Shown here: in pieces, positions 1 through 9,507 of the stretch
Numbering within the stretch: the first letter of the stretch is position 1
How the letters are laid out: the number at the start of each line of letters is the position of its first letter
NCBI GenBank assembly: GCA_016933175.1
Contig: JAFGBK010000037.1
Coordinates: 1 to 43,126, forward strand
Direction of reading: 5' to 3'
DNA: 43,126 bases
From: Candidatus Krumholzibacteriota bacterium
GTDB lineage: Bacteria > Krumholzibacteriota > Krumholzibacteriia > JACNKJ01
Notes under the pieces: model-generated
Databases searched by the model: none
Told to the model about the DNA's origin: nothing
The model's input: the letters and a program-made list of their open reading frames with translations, nothing else
Program-made: the position numbers and the translations under genes

Positions 1-54
1 CAGCAGCGCCAGCGACGCCGTGACCGAGTAGTCGTCGTCGACGATGAGGATCAT
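1..54 (-). CDS. Response regulator, N-terminal fragment (runs off window)
   Basis: Eighteen codons are visible, starting with ATG at 54 and reading MILIVDDDYSVTASLALL before the window edge. A hydrophobic strand followed by three acidic residues (LIVDDD) is the usual beginning of a CheY-like receiver domain. The start lies two bases past the stop codon of the FtsX permease, so it is probably the next gene of the export operon. It resembles the N-terminus of the NtrC-type regulator at 6637 (MLEILIVDDDRAV), so it may be a second activator of that type, but the output domain is not visible. Confidence 0.7.
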   Translation of the reverse strand, partial: MILIVDDDYSVTASLALL

Positions 55-56
55 GG

Positions 57-1289
57 CTACTCGTACTGCAGGGCGCGGGCCGGCTGGATCTTGGTGGCCA
101 GCCAGCTCGGCACCAGCCCGCTGACGACCACGATGAGGCCGATCAGCGCCGCCGCCAGTGTAAGGGCCAGGGCATGCACGTGCCAAGGCACGAAGGCGGC
201 CACGCCCAGGATCGGCCCCTGCACGAAGACGGCCGCGCCCACCAGGACGGCCAGGCTGGTCAGGGCCAGCAGCTCGCCCAGGATCTGCCGCTGCACGCTG
301 GCGGCGCTGGCCCCCAGCGCCCGCCGCAGGCCCAGTTCGCTGGTGCGGCGGATCAGGCTCTGCCAGAGGACGCCCACCAGGCCCAGGGCGACCATGAGCA
401 GCAGGAAGGCCGCCACCACCCAGCCCCCGGCCATGGGCTGCATGCGCTGGCGCACCCTGGCGTCGCGCATGTCCGGCAGGTAGTTGGCCTCGTACTCCCA
501 GCCGGGCTCCACGGCCTCGAGGGCGGCCAGGAGGTCGCGCTCGTAGACGGCGCCCGCGCCGGGCTGGCCGCGGACGAGGAGCCACTGGGGGAACAGCCAG
601 TACTCTGGATCCTCGACGGGGAAGGGGACGAAGGAGGCGTACCGGGACGCCGCGAAGGGGTCGTCGCGCTTGTAGGCCTTCAGCACGCCCACCACGCGGT
701 AGATGTCGGCGTCCGCCTGGGGCTCCACGATCTCGCCGTTGTCGCCGAAGTGGGGCATGAGCCGGCCCACGGGATCCTCGCCCGGCCAGAGGTCGGCGGC
801 GAGCTGCCGGGTGATGACGGTGGGGATCTCCTCGCTTACCTCGTCGCCCGGCTCGAGCCAGCGCCCGGCGACCAGCTCCAGGCCCAGCGCCTCCCGGACC
901 TCCGGCATGACGGGCGTCATGAGCATCCTTTCCTGCCGGCCGTCGATCCAGACGCTGTTGCCGATGCTGGTGAACGAGTAGGGGGTGTTGGTGGCATAGG
1001 CCGCGACCCGCGTGCCAGGCAGTTCCCGCGCGGCGGCCAGAAGGGCCAGGGCGCGGCCCTGGCCCTCGCGGCGCTCCTCGGCGCCGCTCTCCAGGCGGGG
1101 GCAGCCCGCGTAGGTGACCAGCCAGACGTCCTCGGCGGCGAAGCCCTCCGGCTCCACGTAGTTGAAGAGCAGGTAGAGGCCCTGGGCGAACAGGACCGAC
1201 AGCACCAGGAAGCAGACGAGCAGTTCGACGAGGATCATCGTGCTCGCGCGCTTGCGGCGCCAGACCAACGTGAAGACGTGGCGGATCAT
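57..1289 (-). CDS. MacB-type ABC transporter permease (second of pair)
   Basis: Membrane subunit of an ABC exporter of the MacB/FtsX class, 410 aa. An N-terminal membrane segment (about residues 17-42) is followed by a large periplasmic MacB-PCD-like domain (about 45-285). Three further membrane segments form the FtsX domain, with the family motif ELGLRRALGAS in the cytoplasmic loop at about 325. In this family the periplasmic domain couples ATP hydrolysis to mechanical work on a substrate or outer-membrane partner. The start codon overlaps the upstream permease stop by four bases (ATGA), so the two are translationally coupled and probably form a heterodimer. Substrate is unknown. Confidence 0.88.
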   Translation of the reverse strand: MIRHVFTLVWRRKRASTMILVELLVCFLVLSVLFAQGLYLLFNYVEPEGFAAEDVWLVTYAGCPRLESGAEERREGQGRALALLAAARELPGTRVAAYATNTPYSFTSIGNSVWIDGRQERMLMTPVMPEVREALGLELVAGRWLEPGDEVSEEIPTVITRQLAADLWPGEDPVGRLMPHFGDNGEIVEPQADADIYRVVGVLKAYKRDDPFAASRYASFVPFPVEDPEYWLFPQWLLVRGQPGAGAVYERDLLAALEAVEPGWEYEANYLPDMRDARVRQRMQPMAGGWVVAAFLLLMVALGLVGVLWQSLIRRTSELGLRRALGASAASVQRQILGELLALTSLAVLVGAAVFVQGPILGVAAFVPWHVHALALTLAAALIGLIVVVSGLVPSWLATKIQPARALQYE

Positions 1290-2527
1290 CGGTCACCTCC
1301 CCGCAGAGCGACGACGGGCGGCAGGCGGCTCATGCGCCAGGCCGGTCCGAGGCCGGACATCACCGAGAAGACCAGGGCCGCCAGCAGGCCCCAGAGGAAG
1401 ACGGCGGGCTCGACGCTGAACGAGGCGTGGGGGATCAGCCCGCTGCGCTCGACGGCGTCGAGGACCAGCAGGGTGATCCCGTAGCTCAGCAGGCCGCCGA
1501 GGACGCACAGGACGGCGTTCTCCAGGAGGAACTGCCCGGCCAGGTGGCGCGCCGAGGCGCCGAAGGCCTTGCGCACGCCGATCTCCGACGAGCGCTCGAA
1601 GATGCGGCTCATGTTGACGTTGGTCAGGTTGAGAGCCGGCAGAGCCATGAACAGCAGGGTGCCGGCGGCCAGGATCACGCCCAGGAGCGGCGTGCGGTTC
1701 TCGTCCACGTCGCCGCCGACGATGCCCAGCGCGATGACGTCGAGGCGTGTCATGAGCCGCCCCCGGAGCGAGTCGTAGCGCTCGGGATCCTCGAACTCCA
1801 CGTGCTCGAGGCGCGACGCGAACTCGGCCTGGATCTCCCCGGGCGGCAGGCTGCCGTCCAGCCGGAAGGCTGCCATGTACGAGCCCATGAGGCGCGCGCG
1901 GCTCTGCGGCGTCAGGCGCAGGCTCAGGGGCAGGTAGACGTCCCCGGTGGTGAGCAGGCGCAGCACGGACACATCCTCGACGACGCCCACGACGCGGTAG
2001 CGCTCGCTGCCCAGCTCGAGGGTCCGCCCGACGGCCTCCGCCTCGCCGAAGACACGGCGCCGCGTGGCCTCGTTGATGACCGCCACGCGCCGGACCTCGT
2101 CGACGTCCGCCTCCGTGAAGGGCGCGCCCTCCAGGAAGCGGAAGTGGAAGAGGCGCCAGTACTCCGCGTCCGCGTGGCGCACGCTCAGCGTGACCTTGTT
2201 GGCGCCCGCGAAGGTGCTGATCCGGCCTGTGACCGAGAAGACGGTCATGGCGTCCACGCCGGGCAGGTCGCGCGCGTAGCGGTCCAGGAAGCCCCAGCCC
2301 GCGTAGCCGTTCCAGGTGGAGCGGGGGCCGCTCATCACCATGCGGCCGGCCAGGAGCATGCGGTCCAGGTCGGACTCGGGCCCCCGCGCGGCGAAGGAGT
2401 GATCGATGATGGCCGCGACCAGCATCAGCGCCACGAGGGTGAAGCAGATCCCGAACAGGCTGACGAAGGTGAAGAACTTGCGCCGGCCCAGGATCTTCAG
2501 CGATAGGATCAGTGTGCTCTTCAGCAT
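1286..2527 (-). CDS. MacB-type ABC transporter permease (first of pair)
   Basis: A 413-aa FtsX/MacB-PCD permease starting MLKSTLILSLKILGRRKFF. One membrane segment lies near residues 20-45, then a periplasmic domain containing the INEATRRRVFG and VVGVVEDV motifs typical of MacB-PCD. Three C-terminal membrane segments follow, with the FtsX signature SEIGVRKAFGAS. An upstream-extended reading frame exists but runs antiparallel-shifted through the ATPase gene; the ATG at 2527 lies eight bases after the ATPase stop and is the sensible start. It partners the downstream permease (4-bp overlap) and the ATPase upstream. Confidence 0.88.
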   Translation of the reverse strand: MLKSTLILSLKILGRRKFFTFVSLFGICFTLVALMLVAAIIDHSFAARGPESDLDRMLLAGRMVMSGPRSTWNGYAGWGFLDRYARDLPGVDAMTVFSVTGRISTFAGANKVTLSVRHADAEYWRLFHFRFLEGAPFTEADVDEVRRVAVINEATRRRVFGEAEAVGRTLELGSERYRVVGVVEDVSVLRLLTTGDVYLPLSLRLTPQSRARLMGSYMAAFRLDGSLPPGEIQAEFASRLEHVEFEDPERYDSLRGRLMTRLDVIALGIVGGDVDENRTPLLGVILAAGTLLFMALPALNLTNVNMSRIFERSSEIGVRKAFGASARHLAGQFLLENAVLCVLGGLLSYGITLLVLDAVERSGLIPHASFSVEPAVFLWGLLAALVFSVMSGLGPAWRMSRLPPVVALRGGDR

Positions 2528-2534
2528 GGCGGCC

Positions 2535-3253
<719 letters not shown>

Positions 3254-3257
<4 letters not shown>

Positions 3258-4522
3258 CGCAGCTTCACCTCCTCGAGGTGGGCGTGGTCGGTCATGTCGG
3301 AGAGGATCACCTCGTCGCCCTCGGCCAGGCCGGACAGGATCTCCGTCTCCTCGAAGTTGCTGATGCCCAGGGCGATGGGGGTCCGCCGGGCCACGTCCCC
3401 GTCGATGACGAAGACGGCGCTCTCGCCCTCGACCCGGACGACGACGCCGCGGGCCAGGGTGAGCGCGTCCGCGCGCTCGTCGACGACGAGATGGACCTCC
3501 ACCCGCAGGTTGGGGCGCAGGCGGGAGTGATCGCGTTGTTCCAGGTCGACGAGGAGGCGGACGACGCCGCTCTCCACGGCGGGGTAGACCTGAGCCACGG
3601 CGCCGGCGAGCAGCTCGCCGCCGCCGAACTGGATTCGGGCGGCCTGGCCGGTCCGCAGGCGGCCGGCGTGGACGTCCGAGATGCGTGCCTCCACGCGGAA
3701 GGCGCTGAGGTCGGCGATGCGCGCGAGCTCGTCGCCGCGCCGCAGGGCCGCCCCCTCGCGGTCGGGCAGCCAGGTGATGACGCCGCGGGCGTCGGCCCGG
3801 GCCGTGGCCAGCTCCAGGCGTCGTCGCGCCTCGTCGCGCTCGCCCCGGCGGATGCGCAGCTCCAGGTCCAGTTCCTCCAGACGCGCTTGGCTGCGCGCGC
3901 GGGCGTTGGCCAGGGCCTGGGTGATCTGCTTCAGCTCCAGGCGGGCGCGCTCCATGGCCACCTGGGCCGCCTCCAGCGCGGCCCGGCTGATGCCGCCGAT
4001 GGCGAAGTGCTGCTCGGCCCGCTCCAGCTCCAGTTCCAGGCCGCGCAGCTCGACCGTCTTGATTTCCCGGCGGCCCTCCAGGTCGATGAGGGACTGCTCC
4101 AGGTCCAGCCCGGCCTGGTGCCGCTCGTTCTCCGTGAGGGAGACCTGCTCCTCCAGGCGCATGAGGGCCAGGGCGGCCTCGTGGGTGTCCAGCTCGACGA
4201 TGGCCTCGCCGGGCGCCACCAGATCGCCCACGGCCTTGAGCAGGCGGGTCAGCCGGGTGTCGATGGGGCAGGCGAGGACGTGCTCGCGGGCCGGCACCAC
4301 GCGCCCCGAGGCGGAGATGGTGGCCAGGATCGGGCCCCGCTCGACGCGGGCGGTGCGCAGGCGGGCGCGCTCCACGCTCGGCCGGAGCCAGCCCTGCAGC
4401 AGGGCCAGCAGCAGGGCCAGCCCCGCCGCGGGCAGGACGACGGCGAGCGTTCGGCGCAGCCGCCGGCGGCGCAGCGCCGACGCGTCGAGGGGGCGATCCA
4501 TGGTGCTCAGAGGGGTATTCAT
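3254..4522 (-). CDS. Periplasmic adaptor protein of the MacA/HlyD family
   Basis: Membrane-fusion protein of the exporter, 422 aa. A single N-terminal membrane anchor (about residues 23-45) is followed by a beta-barrel/lipoyl region (from about 60), then a long alpha-helical hairpin rich in Glu, Arg and Leu (about 115-215). The second lipoyl half and the C-terminal barrel follow. Such adaptors bridge the inner-membrane transporter to an outer-membrane channel. An in-frame ATG at 4582 was not chosen because the sigma54 promoter at 4545-4560 lies inside that extension; ATG 4522 is preceded by a GAGAA ribosome site and sits just downstream of the expected transcript start. First gene of the leftward operon. 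Confidence 0.88.
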
Positions 4523-4544
4523 GACGAGTTCTCGACCGCGCCAG

Positions 4545-4560
4545 GGCAAGCGGCGGGCCA
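4545..4560 (-). promoter_or_regulatory. Sigma54 (-24/-12) promoter of the export operon
   Basis: Read on the minus strand the site is TGGCCCGCCGCTTGCC, matching the sigma54 consensus TGGCACG-N4-TTGCW at all fixed positions but one (A to C) plus the weak last base. GG and GC are separated by exactly ten bases. The predicted transcript start is near 4535, about 13 bases before the adaptor ATG at 4522. The divergent gene pair encodes a sigma54-dependent activator, which supports the call. Confidence 0.75.
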
Positions 4561-4612
4561 GGACGAATCCATTGCGCGGCAACGCGTTGTCGCGTCATGA
4601 CGGAGGCCGGAG

Positions 4613-4699
4613 CGTTCGCTGCCGGACGCGACTGTCCGCTGCCGGACACCCGCGCGCCGACATGAAAGGCGTTGCCAGGGAGTCCGCGCTTGCCGGACA
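4613..4699. promoter_or_regulatory. Three inverted-repeat activator sites (enhancer)
   Basis: Three related dyads lie between the divergent operons: CGTTCGctgcCGGACG (4613-4628), the perfect TGTCCGctgcCGGACA (4633-4648), and AGTCCG-N7-CGGACA (4681-4699). The first two are spaced 20 bases, two helical turns. They lie roughly 80-165 bases upstream of the transcript start predicted from the sigma54 promoter, the normal place for NtrC-family enhancer sites. The bound protein is inferred to be the activator at 6637-7980. Confidence 0.65.
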
Positions 4700-4705
4700 C
4701 TGATC

Positions 4706-4731
4706 CGGCCGCCCGGCGCGACGGGCGGCCG
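4706..4731 (+). other. Hairpin upstream of the histidine kinase gene
   Basis: A perfect 10-bp inverted repeat, CGGCCGCCCG and CGGGCGGCCG, with a 6-base loop lies a few bases before the purine-rich ribosome site (GGAGAGGAG, 4735-4743). It could act as a leader hairpin on the kinase transcript or as a terminator of leftward read-through. No T-run is present on either side, so its role is unknown. Confidence 0.5.
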
Positions 4732-4841
4732 AATGGAGAGGAGCGACCATCGTCAGGCGCGATCCGGGAACGCCCGCCGGCGCGATCCCCTTCCTTGGCG
4801 CTTTCGGCCGGCGCCTCTTCGCCGCCCTGGCCCTGCTGAGC

Positions 4842-6636
4842 GTGCTCCTGGCCGGAGCGGTGGGGGTGCTGGGCTACGCCCAGGCGCGGCGCGCCCTGCG
4901 CGCCGAGGCCATGACGCGCCTGGAGAACCTGGCCCGCGAGCGGCGGGCCCGCCTGGAGGACTGGTTCGAGGAGCGCCTGGGCGACCTGCGCCACCTGGCC
5001 AGCCTCCTGGAGCTGGAGCTGGCGCGCGCGGATCCCGACGGCCGCGCCCTGCAGTCGCTGCTCGCCCTGGAGCTGCGCCGCCAGCCCTCCTATCGCCGTT
5101 TCGCCGTCGTCGATCCGGATGGCGAGGTCCTGGCCCTGGCCGGCCGCGTCCTGGACGAGCGCTGCCGCCGCCCCTTCGGCCCCGCCGTCGCGCCGGCCCT
5201 GGAGCGCGGCGAGGCGGTGCTGGGGCCCTTCGAGCGCCTGCCCGGCTGCGAGCCCGTCATGCGCCTGGCCGCGCCCCTGCGCCGGGACGGGGAGATCATC
5301 GCCGCCGTGCTGGCGGTGATGCACCCGGCCGAGACCATCCACCCCATCCTCGCCGACACCACGGGCCTGGGCCGCACGGGCGAGACCTACCTGGTGGGTC
5401 CCGACACCACCATGCTCACGCCCTCGCGCCACATGAACCACCCGCCGGCGCTCACCCACACCATGCCCACGCCCGGGGTGCTGGCCTGCCTCGCGGGTGA
5501 AAGCGGCGGCGGCGTCTACGCCTCCTACATGGGTCCCGAGGTCCTGGGCGCCTGGGAGTGGATGCCCCGCCAGCGCTGGGCTCTGATGGCCGAGATCGGC
5601 ACCCGGGAGGCCTTCGCGCCGCTGAGGGCCATGGCCCGCGACGGCGTGATCCTCGGCGCCGCGGCCCTGCTGCTGGCCCTGCTGCTGAGCGTCCTGCTCT
5701 CGCGGCGCCTCGCCGGGCCCGTGCGCGAGCTGGCTGCGGCCAGCCGCCGCGTGGCCGCCGGGGATCTCTCGCCGCCGGACCTGCCGGCTGGCCCCGGCGA
5801 GATCGGCGACCTGTCCGAGCGCTTCGGCGAGATGGTGGCCGCCCTGGACCAGTCCCGCCGCGAGCTGGAGCGGTCGGGCCGCGAGCTGGCCCGCGCCGAG
5901 AAGCTGGCCGAAGTGGGCCGCCTGGCCGCGGGCCTCGTCCACGAGATGCGCAATCCGCTCGCCGCCCTGGAGATGAACCTGTCGAGCCTGGCCCGCAGCG
6001 GCGCCCTGACCGACATCGAGCGCGAGCAGCTCGGCATCGCGCGCGAGCAGGGGGCGCGCCTGGAGCGCATGCTCAGCGAGCTGCTCGCCTACAGCCGGCC
6101 CGTGACCCTGCGCTGCGAGCCGCTGGCGGCCGCCGCCCTGGCCGCCCGCGTGTCGGACCTGTCGCGCGCCGAGCTGGACCAGCGCCGCGTCCGCCTGGAA
6201 CTCGACCCGCCCCGCGCGCCTTTCAGCCTGACCGCCGACGCGGAGATCCTCGCCCGCGCCCTGGTCAACCTGGTCCACAACGCCGCCCAGGCCTCGCCGC
6301 CGGGCGCGGCCGTGCGCCTCGCGCTGCGGCGGGCCGGCGACGTGGCCCTGGTCAAGGTGGTCGACGAGGGCGCCGGCATGCCGGCAGCCACCCGCGCCCG
6401 GCTCTTCGAGCCCTTCTTCACCACGCGGGAGGAAGGCACGGGACTGGGCCTGAGCAACGCCCGCAAGTACGTGGAGGCCCACGGCGGCCGCATCGAGATC
6501 GAGAGCGAACCGGGGCGCGGCACGACGGTCCGCGTCATCCTGCCCGCGGACGCCGCACGGGCCGCGCGGCCCGCGGTCGATCGCCCGGCGGAGGCGCGTG
6601 CCGGCGCCGGCGGGCCGCCGTCCGAGGAGGACGCCA

Positions 6637-6644
<8 letters not shown>
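4842..6644 (+). CDS. Sensor histidine kinase, NtrB-like
   Basis: Membrane-bound kinase of the two-component pair. From GTG 4842 it is 600 aa: the end of a first membrane segment, a periplasmic double-Cache-like sensor (about 20-260), a second membrane segment (about 268-288), a HAMP linker, a HisKA domain with His367 in LVHEMRNPLAAL, and an HATPase domain with N-box LVHNAAQAS, G1 DEGAGM and G2 GTGLGLS. The first hydrophobic segment actually begins upstream of GTG 4842. The frame is open from 4704 without any ATG, GTG or TTG, while a strong AGGAG (4739-4743) sits five bases before an ATC at 4749. The true start may therefore be a rare codon near 4749. It overlaps the regulator gene by eight bases. 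Confidence 0.9.
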
Positions 6645-7980
<1,336 letters not shown>

Positions 7981-8060
7981 GGACCGACGTCGCGGCCGCA
8001 CGATGATGGGAGCGGCGCGCGACCGGCGACGTGGGATCCACCTACGGACAGGAGACGATC

Positions 8061-8338
8061 ATGAAGCGCGCGACGGTTGTCATCCCTTCCTGGGACTGGC
8101 CATGTTGCTGGTGCTGGCCGCCGGCTGCGGGCGCCAGGATGACGGGGTCGCCTCCGAGAATGGCACCGTCGCCGCGACCCAGACCGACGCCAGCCGGGCC
8201 GACGCATGCGCCGGCTGTCCGAGCGCCTGCGAGGCTGTCGCCCCGGCGAAGCCGGAGCCTGCCGGTTGCGCGGACTGCCCGCACGCCCACGGCGCCAAGG
8301 CACCCTCCTGCCCGAAGCAGCCAGGCACCGGCTCCTGA
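8061..8338 (+). CDS. Small Cys-rich lipoprotein, apparent 1-nt frameshift
   Basis: ATG 8061 has an excellent ribosome site (ACAGGAGACG), but its frame leaves the signal peptide after about eight codons. The frame continuing from 8102 encodes MLLVLAAGCGRQ, a lipobox, then a Cys-rich tail with CAGC and CADC pairs and a His. Adding one T in the CCCTT run at 8084-8088 would join both halves into a normal lipoprotein signal, MKRATVVIPFLGLAMLLVLA, ending at the lipobox Cys, for a total of about 92 aa. Either the gene is frameshifted or the assembly lost a base. The CxxC pairs and the neighbouring efflux genes suggest metal binding. No family is recognised. Confidence 0.6.
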
Positions 8339-8405
8339 TCGCATCATCACGGCTCCGCCCGGCCGTCACTCGAGGTGATGCTCGCGCGCTCGGCTCGCCG
8401 GATAC

Positions 8406-8421
8406 TGGCACGCTGGTTGCC
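8406..8421 (+). promoter_or_regulatory. Sigma54 (-24/-12) promoter candidate
   Basis: TGGCACGCTGGTTGCC matches TGGCACG-N4-TTGC exactly, with GG and GC separated by ten bases, and it lies in a gene-free gap. Transcription would run rightward towards the metal-efflux genes, with a first good start codon about 540 bases away at 8975. No TGTCCG-CGGACA dyad is seen nearby, so the activator is uncertain. Confidence 0.55.
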
Positions 8422-8678
8422 ATTTCGGGACCGGACTCTCGCGCGATGATTCCTCCGGATGCGGATCCTATCCCGGGGATCGGCTCGCAGGATGCTCTGG
8501 AGACGGTGTCGGCCGGTCGCGCGCCGCCGCCGATCCCGGCTCCCTCCTTTCCCTATTGATGACAGCCTACAGGCGGCACCCCATGGGTGCGATTCCCTGC
8601 GGTGCTGCCCTTGCCCGGGCGACGGCTCGCTCGCGGGCCGCCGCGCCTGGCTTTTCACGCGCAGACGTGTTGCCGCAA

Positions 8679-8703
8679 GGCCGGCGGCGCTGGGCCGCCG
8701 GCC
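8679..8703 (+). other. GC hairpin in the gap before the metal genes
   Basis: GGCCGGCGGC and GCCGCCGGCC form a perfect 10-bp stem around a 5-base loop. There is no T-run, so it is not a standard terminator. In GC-rich DNA such stems can arise by chance. Confidence 0.35.
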
Positions 8704-8974
8704 GGCCGCGGGCTGCGAGGACGCGCCCGCCGCCACGCGCTCCAGGCACCATCGCCGGCAACCTCCTTTCAAGCGGGAGCAAGGTCCTTTCAACGACCCG
8801 GTCCGCGCCGGCGGCGACGTGTTCCCGCAAGCGACGCGCGGGGAAGGAGTAACGCGATCCGACACGGGCGGCACGAACGATGCGCAGAGCAGAGCGCGCG
8901 GGCGCCGCGCAACGCGCCCGCCGTACGCCGGATGCGCCGGCGGCGCGACCGACCCCGGCACGACGAGGTGGATC

Positions 8975-9499
8975 ATGCGATATCGTTTCCTCCCCATCTT
9001 CTCCCTGCTGTTCCTGGCGGCTGCCGCGCCGGCCCTCGCCCAATGTGGCGGCTGTCCCGCCGCCAGCGACTGCAGCGCCATGAACACGACCGGGAAGCCG
9101 GGCGACAGCGCCCGCACGGACGATTCCATGCCCGACATGCACGCCGAGGCCGCGTCGAAGCTCTACATGGCCGCGGCCCTCTACACCTGCCCCGCGCATG
9201 CCGAGGTGATCAGCGCCGATGCCAAGGCCGTCTGCCCGCTCACGGGCGACAAGCTGGTGAGGATGAGCGACGAGGCCGTGGCCGCGCTGCGCGCACAGAA
9301 GCTGATGGGCTGTCCCATGTGCTCGATCGTGATGCCCGCCGGCGCCGAGGGCGAGGCGCTCAAGGACGCCGCCATGAAGTGCGCCGTCTGCGGCATGGAC
9401 CTGGTCGCCCTCGAGAAGCCCGACCCGAAGACCATGGCCGGGATGGAGAAGAAGGCGGCGGGCCGCTTCCACAGCGATGACAGCCGCGTGATGGAGTAG
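8975..9499 (+). CDS. Exported Cys-rich heavy-metal-binding protein
   Basis: 174 aa with a clear signal peptide ending at ALAQ (residues 1-23), then a CGGC motif. It carries two degenerate copies of the short heavy-metal-binding domain found in CusB-like proteins: YTCPAHAEV...CPLTGDKLV near 70-98, and MGCPMC...KCAVCGMDLV near 110-145. The canonical form is YxCPMHPxV...PGxCPxCGMxL. The protein probably binds copper or a related soft metal in the periplasm and passes it to the efflux system encoded just downstream. ATG 8975 was chosen because translation from it gives a clean signal peptide; the longer open frame upstream has no protein-like character. Confidence 0.75.
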   Translation: MRYRFLPIFSLLFLAAAAPALAQCGGCPAASDCSAMNTTGKPGDSARTDDSMPDMHAEAASKLYMAAALYTCPAHAEVISADAKAVCPLTGDKLVRMSDEAVAALRAQKLMGCPMCSIVMPAGAEGEALKDAAMKCAVCGMDLVALEKPDPKTMAGMEKKAAGRFHSDDSRVME

Positions 9500-9507
9500 C
9501 GGCAGCC

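Larger units (their letters stand above)
8339..8974. other. 636-base gap without a convincing gene
   Basis: No reading frame here has a signal, motif or ribosome site I trust. It contains a sigma54-type promoter (8406-8421), a 10-bp GC hairpin (8679-8703) and two copies of GACGTGTT(G/C)CCGCAAG at about 8663 and 8815. It may be a long leader, or the remnant of a degraded gene. Confidence 0.5.

Noticed and set aside
4655-4678. A second sigma54 site on the minus strand (TGGCAACGCCTTTCA)
   Set aside because: The -12 GC is absent (CA instead), and it lies among the activator sites; the site at 4545-4560 fits far better.
4706-4731. Hairpin as an intrinsic terminator
   Set aside because: No T-run on either strand and it precedes the start of a gene; listed only as a hairpin.
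8880-9083. Small open frame at the start of the metal-binding protein gene
   Set aside because: It is out of frame with the clear signal peptide and Cys motifs of the gene at 8975 and has no features of its own.
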